From positions 62,001 to 126,000 of the forward strand of contig NZ_CACRYJ010000058.1 in the NCBI RefSeq assembly GCF_902703175.1: 64,000 nt of DNA, written 5' to 3'. How positions within the stretch are numbered: the first letter of the stretch is position 1; each line of letters begins with the position of its first letter. Position numbers and translations under genes: made by a program. Of this stretch, positions 10,301-18,088 are shown in pieces. Below the pieces are notes generated by a model. That model did not search any database. It saw only the letters and a list, made by a program, of their open reading frames with translations, and was not told the DNA's origin. Source of the DNA: Occultella aeris (lineage in GTDB: Bacteria > Actinomycetota > Actinomycetes > Actinomycetales > Beutenbergiaceae).

Positions 10301-11106
10301 ACCCGCGCACCGTGGGCGGCACCCGGCAGGCCCTGGCGGTGTTCGACCTGTCCACGATCGAGGCCGGGTCGGTGGTCTCGGCCGAGCTGACGCTCACGGC
10401 CGGGGTCTCCGTCGGCCGCACGATGCAGATCGACGTCGTGACCGCGGGGACCGACTGGACAGAGTCCACCCTGTCGTGGAACACGCGACCACCGATCGGC
10501 ACCGAACCGGTCGGCACCTTCGTGGCACCCGAGACCCAGCAAGCGATCACGGTCGACGTGACCACCGCCGTCGCAGCGGCAGTCGGCGAGGAGCTGGGGC
10601 TGGCATTCCTGCAGTCCCCCACCGACCCACAACTCGCCGGCGCGACCATCGCGAGCCGCGAGGCCGGGGCGACGGCTCCCGTCCTCACCGTCAGGTTGGC
10701 CGTCGAGAACGCCTGCACACGGACCCTGACCGGGACGGTGATCGACGCGGTCACGGTGGGCGACGGCGAGGTCCTGTGCCTGGATGACGCACAGGTGCGG
10801 GGCGCGGTCACCGTCGCTGCCGGCGGTGGCCTGCGGGCGCAGGACTCCGTGATCCGCGGACCTCTGGACGCCACCGGCGCAGGACTGATCGACCTGCTCG
10901 ACACCGAGGTGCAGGGACCGCTCACACTCGCCGGGGGCACCGGTACCGCCTGGTTGCAGGACAGCACGGTCACCGGGCCGATCGAACTCATCGACGCCGT
11001 GGGCGAGGTCGTCCTCATCGGGATGACGGTGAACGGCACGCTCAGTTGCCGGTCGGCGACTCCCCTGGTGCTCGCGCCCGGCGAGGTCAGGAACAACACC
11101 TGCTGA
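7309..11106 (+). CDS. Very large secreted heparinase II/III-family polysaccharide lyase with multiple accessory domains
   Basis: Predicted secreted protein of 1,265 residues. A GTG start at 7309 gives a signal peptide with an Arg-rich n-region, a hydrophobic core and an ASA cleavage site near residue 40. An alpha/alpha-toroid region (about 50-370) contains HNWN at 216-219. It is followed by a heparinase II/III-like beta-sandwich domain with NHSHLD at 419-424, a motif typical of alginate, heparin and oligo-alginate lyases. Next come a cadherin-like beta segment (about 650-735), an F5/8 type C domain resembling CBM32 (about 740-861), a Big-like bacterial immunoglobulin domain (about 874-964) and a DNRLRE/CBM96 domain (about 966-1133). 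The last segment (1135-1265) is rich in short T/V-x-G-x-L/V repeats, is Cys-bracketed and looks like a small beta-solenoid. The substrate is probably a uronate-containing polysaccharide; which one is not decidable here. A strong terminator follows. Confidence 0.82.
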   Translation: MRTPNRPRPARRRRPSILAMVTTATLVLVSAIGIGAPASADDIPVIDAPEDVASLVGAHPRLMLGDADVARILAEIGTDPFAERLNEELIEAADGLLTEPVSTYEFPDGRTLLLVAREVLHRSYVLSMAYRLTGDEVYAQRAYDELAAVAAFSDWNPVSFLSTAELLHAYAVSYDWLYTWMDAEQRTVVRTAIVELGLAPAQDHYDAETSWTRAKHNWNVVCNSAIVIASLAIADEEPELANSMIAQALDRLPVALAEYGPDGGYTEGIVYWGYATRYLVPLMASLESAVGDDFGISELPGLDRTLDFPLYMTGPTGLGFNYYDAAASSPEGGSVGAWLAARYDDPVYAWLAEELARTNNLTYPPFYLLWQGLQDSTSPADAGTPLDRRFERLQTYLARSGWDSMANFFGYKAGQNGVNHSHLDLGSFVIDSMGMRWASELGPDNYGLPGYSSAGPNGPRWTYYRTRTEGQNTLVLNPGSGGGQALDATGTIVATGSSPGGSFVVSDLTQAYADLGVTNWDRGVALIDDRSRFLIQDEVTATEPVEPWWFMHTAAAVDVAPDGLSATLTIDGRQMSARLLEGPPGAQLSVMDAVPLPTSPAPAGQNANAGTRKLVVTGEESADFRISVLLEPLPTGADPEAAPTPTPLADWTVPPAPTASLASVTVDGEPLDGFSADSHSYMIERPAASGVPVIEAVGAAGADVHVEQAAQVPGTAVICVGAAPSCSARYTIDLLDPFRAPVVASVVGVNPAERAIDDDLATFWSAQGRGQWIQLNLPEARTVDGVRLAWSQGAAREYSFTIETSLDGVTWTEALTSTSSGTTAEPEPHSFVPVTARYVRLIGYGSNANEWNSLADFRLVADGQTWPGAAVGEAELTGLVADIPSELTLRSATRPSIVATYSDGSTTAIGADDVELVSSAPDVAEVVDGVIVALAPGEAVIHGRYRDAAGRLAFVRAAVRVVDPSQRTIVATRDGFIRDGEYAGGRYGRLPSMTVKNDPRTVGGTRQALAVFDLSTIEAGSVVSAELTLTAGVSVGRTMQIDVVTAGTDWTESTLSWNTRPPIGTEPVGTFVAPETQQAITVDVTTAVAAAVGEELGLAFLQSPTDPQLAGATIASREAGATAPVLTVRLAVENACTRTLTGTVIDAVTVGDGEVLCLDDAQVRGAVTVAAGGGLRAQDSVIRGPLDATGAGLIDLLDTEVQGPLTLAGGTGTAWLQDSTVTGPIELIDAVGEVVLIGMTVNGTLSCRSATPLVLAPGEVRNNTC

Positions 11107-11125
11107 CCGCGGACCTGCGAAGACA

Positions 11126-11158
11126 CCGATGGCCCCGGCGCAGTGCCGGGGCCATCGG
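11126..11158. terminator. Bidirectional hairpin terminator between the lyase gene and clgR
   Basis: Perfect 14-base inverted repeat (CCGATGGCCCCGGC, loop GCAGT, then its complement) between convergent genes. There is no long T tract, as is common in GC-rich Actinobacteria. Confidence 0.75.
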
Positions 11159-11176
11159 TTCCTGAGTGATAGGGGA

Positions 11177-11488
11177 TCAGACGGTGGCGAGGTCCTCGTC
11201 GCGGCCGAGCTGATAGGCGAAGTCCGCGGGAATGGTGTCCGGGATCGCGATGCCCTCGACGAGTGCGACGCGGTCGGAGACCTCGCGCAGCACCACCGAG
11301 AGTGGGATGTTCAGAGCCGTGCAGATCGAGGAGAGCAACTCCGAGGAGGCCTCCTTCTGGCCCCGCTCGACCTCCGAGAGGTAGCCGAGGGAGACCCGTG
11401 CTGCCGAGGACACCTCACGCAGAGTGCGTCCCTGACGTTGGCGTGCGCCCCGAAGGACATCACCGATCTCTCGCCGTAGTACCACCAT
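11177..11488 (-). CDS. clgR: XRE-family regulator, ClgR-like
   Basis: A 103-residue Cro/C1-type DNA-binding protein. The helix-turn-helix is in residues about 14-68 ([20 protein letters not shown] followed by [28 protein letters not shown]). ClgR activates clp protease and other proteostasis genes in Actinobacteria. The start at 11488 is set by AGGAGG; a frame extension upstream to 11794 is not needed. Location supports the call: clgR next to pgsA and close to ftsK is the order known from mycobacteria, with cinA added here. The 158-base gap to cinA suggests its own promoter. I found no convincing ClgR box upstream, so autoregulation is not shown. Confidence 0.85.
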   Translation of the reverse strand: MVVLRREIGDVLRGARQRQGRTLREVSSAARVSLGYLSEVERGQKEASSELLSSICTALNIPLSVVLREVSDRVALVEGIAIPDTIPADFAYQLGRDEDLATV

Positions 11489-11646
11489 GGTGCGTCCCTC
11501 CTCTCGCGCTGTTGCCTTTGCCGTAGTCCTACCGTACCCCGATGGTGCGACGGGTGCGCTGCGCACCGTGGACGAACGGTGAGTCCCTCGCCCCTTCGGT
11601 GCCCCGGTCGCCGGCCGGGCGTTCACTGGCGTCATGTTGTGCTTCA

Positions 11647-12147
11647 TTACTCTTCCCAACGCCGCGGCCGCCCCGCTTGTTCCCCGGCCTGGCGAAGCAG
11701 TGCGAGTGCGAGCGCCACGGTGGCGGACCGGACCGCGGGACGGGCGCCCGCGAGGTGATAGCCGCGCACGGCGCGCCAGGTCGGCGTGGTGCACGCGACG
11801 AACACGGTGCCGGCCGGCTGCCCGTCGGCCGGCCCGGGGCCGGCCACGCCGGTGGTGCCCAGCCCGATCTCGGCACCGAGTGCCGCCCGCACGCCGTCAG
11901 CCATCTCGAGGGCCACCTGCGGGTGCACGGGACCATGGGCGGCGAGCAGGTCCGCGTCGACGCCGAGCAGCGAGGCCTTGACGTCGGTCGCGTAGGCAAC
12001 CACACCGCCGCGCAGCACCGCGGACACGCCGGGGACCGAGACCAGCTCGGCCGCGAGCGCCCCACCGGTGAGGGACTCCGCGACGGCGACGGTGCGGCCC
12101 GCTTCGATCAGGCGCGCGACGATCCCGGCAGCGCTGTGAACGGGCAT
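11647..12147 (-). CDS. cinA: CinA C-terminal-type nicotinamide-nucleotide amidohydrolase
   Basis: A 166-residue stand-alone CinA C-terminal domain (PncC), which deamidates nicotinamide mononucleotide to nicotinate mononucleotide in the pyridine nucleotide cycle. Visible motifs are AESLTGG near residues 23-29, the [17 protein letters not shown] segment, and [22 protein letters not shown]. The COG1058 N-terminal half found in longer CinA proteins is absent, as in many Actinobacteria. It starts 5 bases after the pgsA stop, so the two form a short operon, pgsA first. The cinA name follows common usage; pncC is the functional name. Confidence 0.88.
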   Translation of the reverse strand: MPVHSAAGIVARLIEAGRTVAVAESLTGGALAAELVSVPGVSAVLRGGVVAYATDVKASLLGVDADLLAAHGPVHPQVALEMADGVRAALGAEIGLGTTGVAGPGPADGQPAGTVFVACTTPTWRAVRGYHLAGARPAVRSATVALALALLRQAGEQAGRPRRWEE

Positions 12148-12152
12148 CGGCG

Positions 12153-12785
12153 TCAGCGGGCACCCGGTTCGGCCGCGGCGCCGCCGCCCGAACGGGCCGA
12201 CTGCCAGGCCTTCCAGCAGTAGTCCACGCCGGTCACCACCGTGACCGCGAGCGCGGCCAACATGATGACGAAGGCGACGATCCGCAGGACGTCACCGAAG
12301 GCGAGATCGGCCAGGGCGACGGTGAGCAGCATCAGCGAGATGAAGACGATCTGCAGGACGGTCTTGAGCTTGCCGCCCTTGGACGCGGGCATCACGACAC
12401 CGCGACGGACCATTACGAACCGGAGCACGGTGATCCCGATCTCACGGACCAGGATCGCGATCGTGGCCCACCACGGCATCAGGCCGGAATCGATGATGGA
12501 CAGCATCACCATTGCGGTGCCGGTGAGCAGCTTGTCGGCGAACGGGTCGGCGATCTTGCCGAAGTTCGTCACGATGCCGCGGCTGCGGGCGATCTGGCCG
12601 TCGAGCCGGTCAGTGTAGGCCGCGACCAGGAACACCACGAGCGCTGCGACGCGGGCCGTGGTCGAGTCCTGCCAGAGCAGGACCGCGAAGACCGGGACGA
12701 GGACGACCCGCACCATCGTCAAGACATTGGGCAGGTTCCAGACCTCGGCGGTCGCCTCGTCGCTGGACCGGGATTCACTCGTCAC
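12153..12785 (-). CDS. pgsA: CDP-diacylglycerol-glycerol-3-phosphate 3-phosphatidyltransferase-like membrane enzyme
   Basis: Integral membrane CDP-alcohol phosphatidyltransferase of 210 residues. The diagnostic motif is complete: D-x2-D-G-x2-A-R, eight residues, G-x3-D-x3-D (TDRLDGQIAR ... GKIADPFAD, about residues 58-82). Several hydrophobic segments flank it (near 25-50, 85-105, 140-165, 170-190). It should make phosphatidylglycerophosphate for phospholipid synthesis at the cytoplasmic membrane. The GTG at 12785 is chosen because a TACCCT -10 lies six bases upstream, giving a leaderless message; the frame stays open for another 990 bases but only as antisense shadow of capA. It is followed by cinA and clgR, a conserved actinobacterial order. 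A PgsA2/PgsA3-type role with another acceptor cannot be excluded. Confidence 0.9.
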   Translation of the reverse strand: MTSESRSSDEATAEVWNLPNVLTMVRVVLVPVFAVLLWQDSTTARVAALVVFLVAAYTDRLDGQIARSRGIVTNFGKIADPFADKLLTGTAMVMLSIIDSGLMPWWATIAILVREIGITVLRFVMVRRGVVMPASKGGKLKTVLQIVFISLMLLTVALADLAFGDVLRIVAFVIMLAALAVTVVTGVDYCWKAWQSARSGGGAAAEPGAR

Positions 12786-12791
12786 GCGATC

Positions 12792-12797
12792 AGGGTA
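12792..12797 (-). promoter_or_regulatory. -10 element, leaderless pgsA
   Basis: TACCCT read on the minus strand, six bases before the GTG start, with no ribosome site. Confidence 0.5.
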
Positions 12798-12842
12798 CGG
12801 GACCGGGACCGAACCGGGCACAGACGCAGCACCACGCCGACA

Positions 12843-12848
12843 TACACT
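12843..12848 (+). promoter_or_regulatory. -10 element, leaderless capA-like gene
   Basis: TACACT six bases before the GTG at 12855. It lies back to back with the pgsA promoter in a 69-base gap. Confidence 0.5.
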
Positions 12849-12854
12849 CTTCCG

Positions 12855-14192
12855 GTGTCTGAGACCCCCACCCAGCGTCGGCGCCGACGCCGTCGACGCG
12901 GCCTCCCGCTCCCCGCGATCCTGCTGATCCTCGCGCTGAGCCTCGGCGTCGGTGGCGCGGTCGCGGCCTGGCAGCCGTGGAACGCCGGCGGCACGCCCGG
13001 CCCTACCGGTGGGCCGAGCACCGGCCCCGGCGAGCCGACCAGCACAAGTGAGCCGACTGCCACGACAGAGCCGACGACTCCGCAGCCGCAGGCGGACGCC
13101 GTCTTCACGATCGGTGCCGCCGGCGACGTGCTGCCGCACGACACGGTGATCCGCAACGCCCGGACCGACGGCGGATACGACTTCACGCCCATGCTGGAGG
13201 CGACCCGGCCCTGGAGCTCGGGCGTGGACCTGGCGCTGTGCAACATGGAGGTGCCGCTCTCGCTGCCGGACGAGACGCCGTCGGGCTATCCGCTGTTCGG
13301 TGCGCCCACCGAGATCGCGGGCAACCTCGCCGACCTCGGCTGGGACGGGTGCTCCACCGGCACGAACCACTCCCTCGACCGCGGTTACGACAACCTCGCC
13401 TACACCCTCGACACCTTCGACGAGGCGGGCCTTGGCCACGCCGGCTCGGCCCGGAGCGCCGAGGAGGAGCTCGCGCCGCAGTTCTACGAACTGGAGCGGG
13501 AGGGGCAGACGATCCGGATCGCCCAGATCGGTGCGACCTACGGCACGAACGGCCTGCCGATCCCCGCCGACGCCCCCTGGGCCGTCACGATCATCGACGC
13601 CGACGCGCTCATCGCGCAGGCGACGGCGGCCCGCGAGGCCGGGGCGGACCTGGTCGTGGCCACACTGCACTGGGGCTACGAGTACCAGAACTCGCCCGCC
13701 GACGACCAGGTCGCGGTCGCCGAGGCGCTCGCCGCATCCGGGCAGGTGGACCTGATCATCGGCAACCACCCGCACGTGCCCCAGCCGATGGCACTGCTCG
13801 ACGGCGGCCCGGACAGTTCCGGCATGTGGGTCGCCTACTCGTTGGGGAACTTCATCTCCAACCAGGACGGCCTGTGCTGTGTCCCGCAGACCGGCACCGG
13901 GCTGTTCCTGACGGCGACCGTCGTCAAGCCAGCCGACGGCCCGGCTCGGGTGACCGGCCTGGAGTGGACCCCGATGACCGTTGACCGGGTCGGCGCCCAG
14001 CGGGTCTACCCGCTGCCCGCGCTGCTGGCCGGGGACACGCCGTCGGGCCTGACGCTGTCCTCGGGGACGCTCGAGAACCGGCAGTCGCTCGTGGAGCAGG
14101 TGATGGCGAACTCCAGCGGCGCCGACTTCCCCGAGCGGACCGAGCCGCCGACGCCCACGGGCGACGAGGCCGCGGTGGTCCCCCGCTCCTGA
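12855..14192 (+). CDS. Membrane-anchored CapA-family metallophosphatase-like protein
   Basis: A 445-residue member of the CapA/PgsA (poly-gamma-glutamate synthesis) family, which has a calcineurin-like phosphoesterase fold. Residues 8-15 are a run of Arg. A single membrane helix (about 17-38) follows, then a Pro/Thr/Ser/Gly-rich spacer (about 42-80) and the catalytic domain outside the membrane. Family motifs are GAAGDVLPHDTVI, LCNMEVPLS, TGTNHSLDRGYDNL, LHWGYEYQNSPADDQ and GNHPHVPQP, which carry the expected D, N and H metal ligands. No other capsule or polyglutamate genes (capB, capC) lie nearby, so a true role in polymer synthesis is not supported. It may act on a cell-wall phosphoester. 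It sits between pgsA and the XRE/DUF2975 pair and interrupts the usual ftsK-pgsA neighbourhood. Confidence 0.82.
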   Translation: MSETPTQRRRRRRRRGLPLPAILLILALSLGVGGAVAAWQPWNAGGTPGPTGGPSTGPGEPTSTSEPTATTEPTTPQPQADAVFTIGAAGDVLPHDTVIRNARTDGGYDFTPMLEATRPWSSGVDLALCNMEVPLSLPDETPSGYPLFGAPTEIAGNLADLGWDGCSTGTNHSLDRGYDNLAYTLDTFDEAGLGHAGSARSAEEELAPQFYELEREGQTIRIAQIGATYGTNGLPIPADAPWAVTIIDADALIAQATAAREAGADLVVATLHWGYEYQNSPADDQVAVAEALAASGQVDLIIGNHPHVPQPMALLDGGPDSSGMWVAYSLGNFISNQDGLCCVPQTGTGLFLTATVVKPADGPARVTGLEWTPMTVDRVGAQRVYPLPALLAGDTPSGLTLSSGTLENRQSLVEQVMANSSGADFPERTEPPTPTGDEAAVVPRS

Positions 14193-14202
14193 ACGAGCGG
14201 GG
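14181..14202. terminator. Hairpin terminator overlapping the capA-like stop codon
   Basis: CCCCGCTC, six-base loop CTGAAC containing the start of the stop codon, then GAGCGGGG. It lies between convergent genes and may serve both. Confidence 0.6.
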
Positions 14203-14219
14203 CCGGTCGTGCACCGGCC

Positions 14220-14444
14220 TCAACCGATGCGCAGGCTGAAAAGGTCCGCGGGCGTGGTGTCGAGGGCGTCGCAGATCGCCGTGAGCGTCGTGAACCGGAT
14301 CGCGCGGGCCTTGTTCGTCTTCAGGATGGACAGGTTCGCGAGGGTGATCCCGGTGCGCTCGGACAACTCGGTGAGCGTGACGCCGCGCTCCTCGAGGACG
14401 CGGTCGAGGTGGCAGACGATCCGGTGGTCGGGCTCAGACGACAC
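14220..14444 (-). CDS. Small XRE-family regulator (YozG-like)
   Basis: A 74-residue protein that is essentially one Cro/C1 helix-turn-helix (VTLTELSERTGITLANLSILK, then ARAIRFTTLTAICDALD). GTG start at 14444. Its start overlaps the end of the DUF2975 gene by 11 bases, so the two are translationally coupled. XRE/DUF2975 pairs (YozG/YoaS in Bacillus) are widespread and usually autoregulated. A 29-base dyad immediately upstream of the pair is the obvious operator candidate. Confidence 0.85.
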   Translation of the reverse strand: MSSEPDHRIVCHLDRVLEERGVTLTELSERTGITLANLSILKTNKARAIRFTTLTAICDALDTTPADLFSLRIG

Positions 14445-15051
14445 CGACGGCCTCCTTCTCGAGGTCGGCGCCGTCCCGGATCGCGTACATGAACGCGGAG
14501 GCGACGAAGCCGAGGGCGATCAGGAAGACGGGGACCGAGGGCAGTTCGATCCCGAACCGCTCCCAGACCCTGCCGTCCAGAGGGTAGAAGGTCTGAGTGA
14601 GCAGCACCACGGCGAGCAGGTCCAGCAACGCCATGGCGACGCCGCCGAGGATGAGCAGCAGGCTGATGCCGGACAGGTCGCGCCGGACCTCGGGCCCGAA
14701 CGACCGATGCGCTGCGATCGCGCGCAGAATCCGGACCAGGAGCAACGCAGCCAGCAGGAGTAGGACAGCCTGGAGCAGGCCCGGCAGTGCTGCGGACAGC
14801 CTGATCCACCACGACAGGTCCACTGCGGTCATGCTGTTGCCTGCTCCCGGCTGCGCCATGGTGATCTGGGGCAGGTACTGGATCTCGAGCGGCGGGTCTG
14901 CCGAGTTCGAGCTCCAGGACCGACCACGGACGATCGCGACGAACTGCACCACCGCGACGACACCGCCGAGTATGGCTAGCCAACGAATGAACCCGATCGC
15001 CAGCCTGGTCGCCTCGGACCGCGGATCTCCGGACTTCCGCCCCTTCGACAT
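14434..15051 (-). CDS. DUF2975 four-helix membrane protein
   Basis: A 205-residue inner-membrane protein with four hydrophobic segments (about 20-40, 85-110, 130-155 and 170-190), matching DUF2975 in layout, with the charged IRDGADLEKEA tail. Function of the family is unknown. The start at 15051 is chosen because GGGG precedes it at a usable distance and the protein then begins MSKGRKSGDP. An alternative ATG at 15072 lies within the dyad and has no ribosome site. Coupled to the downstream XRE gene, it probably forms a membrane sensor/regulator module, though no direct evidence exists in the sequence. Confidence 0.75.
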   Translation of the reverse strand: MSKGRKSGDPRSEATRLAIGFIRWLAILGGVVAVVQFVAIVRGRSWSSNSADPPLEIQYLPQITMAQPGAGNSMTAVDLSWWIRLSAALPGLLQAVLLLLAALLLVRILRAIAAHRSFGPEVRRDLSGISLLLILGGVAMALLDLLAVVLLTQTFYPLDGRVWERFGIELPSVPVFLIALGFVASAFMYAIRDGADLEKEAVGVV

Positions 15052-15063
15052 CGTCGTCCCCTT

Positions 15064-15092
15064 ATCGTCCATCGATATTATCGACAAACGAT
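15064..15092. promoter_or_regulatory. 29-base dyad upstream of the DUF2975-XRE pair
   Basis: Outer arms ATCGT/ACGAT and inner arms TCGATA/TATCGA around a single central base; 22 of 28 non-central bases are symmetric. It is strikingly AT-rich for this genome and lies 13 bases upstream of the chosen start. Best read as an operator for the small XRE protein. Confidence 0.55.
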
Positions 15093-15136
15093 ATGCCACG
15101 TCGCTCGGCGCGGCAAGGCCTCACGCCCGGGCCGAC

Positions 15137-17857
15137 TCAGCTCCGCTCGGTGAGCTCCCAGGCGTCCTCGGAGCCGTCCTCGTCGTCCGAGTCGTAGTAG
15201 TCCACGGCCTGCTCTCGCTCGGCGAGATCGGCGGCCACGAGGTCCTCGGGGCCATCGTCGTAGCCGGGTTCGTCGTCCAAGTCCGCCGCGGGTGCGGGAC
15301 CGTCGCCACGCAGCATGGCGAGCGTGGCGGGCAGGTCGTCGGGCTGGACCAGCACATCGCGGGCCTTCGATCCCTCGGAGGGCCCGACGATCTCGCGCGA
15401 CTCGAGCAGGTCCATCAGCCGGCCGGCCTTGGCGAACCCGACCCGGAGCTTGCGCTGCAGCATCGAGGTGGACCCGAACTGGGTGGTGACCACGAGCTCG
15501 GCCGCCTGCAGCAGCAGGTCCAGGTCGTCGCCGATGTCCTCGTCGACCTGCTTCTTCGCCGCGGACACCACGATGTCCTCGCGGTAGGTCGGCTTGAGCT
15601 GGCTCTTCACGTGCTCGACGACGGCGTGCACCTCGGTCTCGCTGACCCAGGCACCCTGCACGCGCATCGGCTTGGACGCCCCCATCGGCAGGAACAGCGC
15701 GTCACCCTGCCCGATGAGCTTCTCAGCGCCCGGCTGGTCCAGAACCACGCGCGAGTCGGCGAGCGAGGAGGTCGCGAACGCGAGTCGGGAGGGCACGTTC
15801 GCCTTGATCAGGCCGGTGACCACGTCGACGCTCGGGCGCTGCGTGGCCAGCACCAGGTGGATGCCGGCGGCCCGGGCGAGCTGGGTGATCCGCTGGATCG
15901 ACGCCTCCACGTCCCGCGGCGCGACCATCATCAGGTCGGCGAGCTCGTCGACCACCACGAGCAGGTACGGGTACGGCGCGATCTTGCGCTCACTGCCGGG
16001 CAGCGGCTTCACCTTGCCGGCGCGCACCCCGGCGTTGAAGTCGTCGATGTGCTTGTACCCGAACGCGGCGAGGTCGTCGTAGCGGGCGTCCATCTCCCGG
16101 ACCACCCACTCGAGCGCCTCGGCGGCCTTCTTGGGGTTCGTGATGATCGGCGTGATCAGGTGCGGGATGCCCTCGTAGATGGTCAGCTCGACCCGCTTCG
16201 GGTCGACCAGCACCATCCGCACCTCCTCGGGGGTGGCGCGCATCATGATCGAGGTGATCATCGAGTTCACGAATGAGGACTTACCGGCGCCGGTGGCTCC
16301 GGCGACGAGGATGTGCGGCATCTTCGCGAGGTTGGCCACCACGTAGCCGCCCTCGACGTCCTTGCCGACGCCGATCACCATCGGGTGCTCGTTGCGGCGG
16401 GCCACAGCGGACCGCAACACGTCACCGAGGACGACGATCTCGCGGTCGGCGTTCGGGATCTCGATACCGATGGCCTTCTTGCCCGGGATCGGGGACAGGA
16501 TCCGCACGTCCGCGCTGGCGACGGCGTAGGCGATGTTCTTGCTGAGCGCTGTGACCCGCTCGACCTTCACCCCGGAGCCGAGCTCCACCTCGTAGCGGGT
16601 GACCGTCGGGCCCCGGGTGAAGCCGGTCACCTGGGCGTCCACGCCGAAGTCGGTGAGCACGGTCGTCAGCGCCTCGACGACCCGGTCGTTCGCGGGCGAG
16701 CGGAGCTTGTGCGGCGCGCCCTGCACGAGCGTCTCGTCGCCGGGGAGCGTGTAGGTCAGGCCCGGGTCGAGGACCAGTTGCTCGGCGCGGGCAGGCAGCG
16801 CCTGGGTGGGCGGAGCGATCAGGTCCTCGGGGGCGGCGCTCTCCTCACCCGGCTCGTCGAACGGCTCGACGGCGGCCGGTTCCGGCGCCGGGGCGGCCTT
16901 CCCCGCCCGAGGGGCGCGGGTGCGGCCGCGGGGAGCCTCGGCGGGCTCGTCGCCGGGCTCGGTCTCGTGCGGGTGCACGAAGGCCTCGTCACCGGTGTAC
17001 GCGCCGGGCTCGACGGCGGGGGTCCCCTTCGCCTTCGGCTTACGACGGCGGGGCCGTCCGTTCAGCTCCTCGGTCGCGTCGGGGTCCTGGGCGCCTTGGG
17101 CGGCGTCGGCCTCGCGGGCGTCGATGTCGGCGCCGGTGACCCAGTCGACGCCCTGACGGATCCGGCGCGGGATGGCGGCGACCGGCGTGGCGGTCACCAC
17201 GAGCAGACCGAAGAACGCCAGCAGCACCAGCAGGGGCACCGTCACCCAGCTGGTCAGGGCTGCCGAGAGCGGGTTGGCGGCGACGAAGCCGATCAGGCCA
17301 CCCGCGGCGAACACGTCCTGCCATGCGGGCGGTGCGGGCAGCCCGGAGGCCACCTGGACCAGTCCACAGGCCGCCACCGTGATGGCGCTCAGGCCGATGA
17401 AGACGCGGCCGTTGACCTCCCTGCGCTCCGGGTGACGCATCAGGCGCACGGCGATGAGGACCAGGATCACGGGGATCACGATGGCGAGCACGCCGACGAG
17501 GCCGGCGGCGGCGGCGTGGACGATCTCCCCGGCGGCGCCGGAGAGACCGAACCACTCGCGCACGGCGACGATCACGGCGAGGGCGAGCAGCAGGAAGGCG
17601 ATGCCGTCCCTGCGATGGGCGGGGTCGAGGTTGCGGGCTCCGGATCCGATGCTGCGCGCCGTCCCTCCGACTAGGTGGGCGAGTCCCATCCAGATCCCGC
17701 GCACGATGCGCACGGGCAGCGGTGACTGCTGCTGCGCCGGCTTCTTGCGCCCACTCCCGCCGGAACGCGAGGTGGAGCCCGCCCGACTCGCGGCCGGCGA
17801 ACTCTTCTTGCGTCCAGGTGAGGCGGACCGTCCGGGGGAAGTCGTACGGGTCGCCAT
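15137..17857 (-). CDS. ftsK: FtsK/SpoIIIE-family DNA translocase
   Basis: Septum-anchored DNA pump of 906 residues that moves chromosome ends across the closing septum. A basic Ser/Pro-rich N-terminus is followed by about four membrane helices (roughly 55-210) and an acidic Pro/Ala-rich linker (about 225-370). The alpha/beta motor domain has Walker [10 protein letters not shown] (near 520-528) and Walker [13 protein letters not shown] (near 640), with the FtsK-typical [16 protein letters not shown] segment after it. The gamma winged-helix that reads polar DNA sequences is at about 790-835. The start at 17857 ([10 protein letters not shown]) follows AGAGGAC; an in-frame ATG at 17887 lacks a site. 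It lies in the conserved rnj...ftsK...pgsA order, though the carbohydrate locus now separates it from rnj. Confidence 0.95.
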   Translation of the reverse strand: MATRTTSPGRSASPGRKKSSPAASRAGSTSRSGGSGRKKPAQQQSPLPVRIVRGIWMGLAHLVGGTARSIGSGARNLDPAHRRDGIAFLLLALAVIVAVREWFGLSGAAGEIVHAAAAGLVGVLAIVIPVILVLIAVRLMRHPERREVNGRVFIGLSAITVAACGLVQVASGLPAPPAWQDVFAAGGLIGFVAANPLSAALTSWVTVPLLVLLAFFGLLVVTATPVAAIPRRIRQGVDWVTGADIDAREADAAQGAQDPDATEELNGRPRRRKPKAKGTPAVEPGAYTGDEAFVHPHETEPGDEPAEAPRGRTRAPRAGKAAPAPEPAAVEPFDEPGEESAAPEDLIAPPTQALPARAEQLVLDPGLTYTLPGDETLVQGAPHKLRSPANDRVVEALTTVLTDFGVDAQVTGFTRGPTVTRYEVELGSGVKVERVTALSKNIAYAVASADVRILSPIPGKKAIGIEIPNADREIVVLGDVLRSAVARRNEHPMVIGVGKDVEGGYVVANLAKMPHILVAGATGAGKSSFVNSMITSIMMRATPEEVRMVLVDPKRVELTIYEGIPHLITPIITNPKKAAEALEWVVREMDARYDDLAAFGYKHIDDFNAGVRAGKVKPLPGSERKIAPYPYLLVVVDELADLMMVAPRDVEASIQRITQLARAAGIHLVLATQRPSVDVVTGLIKANVPSRLAFATSSLADSRVVLDQPGAEKLIGQGDALFLPMGASKPMRVQGAWVSETEVHAVVEHVKSQLKPTYREDIVVSAAKKQVDEDIGDDLDLLLQAAELVVTTQFGSTSMLQRKLRVGFAKAGRLMDLLESREIVGPSEGSKARDVLVQPDDLPATLAMLRGDGPAPAADLDDEPGYDDGPEDLVAADLAEREQAVDYYDSDDEDGSEDAWELTERS

Positions 17858-18040
17858 GATTGTTGGTTGTCCTCTCGGGTCAGGCATGCCGAGACAAGCC
17901 TGTCGGCTCTACTCAACCAAAGATCCGCCGTCGAGTCCGGGATGACACGCACGGACGTGCGTCCTCCCGGCCGCTCCCCTCACGCGGTGGGCAGGCCGAT
18001 GACCGGTGTTCTGTCTAGTTTTGTCGAGTTTAGGCAGAAG

Positions 18041-18062
18041 TTGCGTCAAGGCGTTGACGCAA
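18041..18062. promoter_or_regulatory. Perfect 22-base palindrome, probable ROK operator
   Basis: TTGCGTCAA, spacer GGCG, TTGACGCAA: nine-base arms with no mismatch, directly ahead of the ROK regulator that heads the glycan cluster. It overlaps a possible ATG at 18062, which argues for translation starting further downstream. No second copy was noticed at the later intergenic gaps of the cluster, so control of the whole cluster from this point is likely. Confidence 0.65.
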
Positions 18063-18088
18063 TGGTGTCTCGCCCCCACGCTGGACCC

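Noticed and set aside
8662-10632. Long minus-strand frame opposite the lyase gene
   Set aside because: Composition is that of a shadow frame, and the plus strand encodes recognisable domains across the same interval.
11489-11646. ClgR-box search upstream of clgR
   Set aside because: No clear CGC-N5-GCG type motif at a sensible position; autoregulation not claimed.
12855-14192. Capsule or poly-gamma-glutamate synthesis locus
   Set aside because: Only a CapA-like phosphatase is present; no capB/capC or transport genes nearby.
17867-18088. N-terminal extension of the ROK regulator
   Set aside because: It would cross the operator palindrome and lacks a ribosome site; the HTH begins just after 18089.
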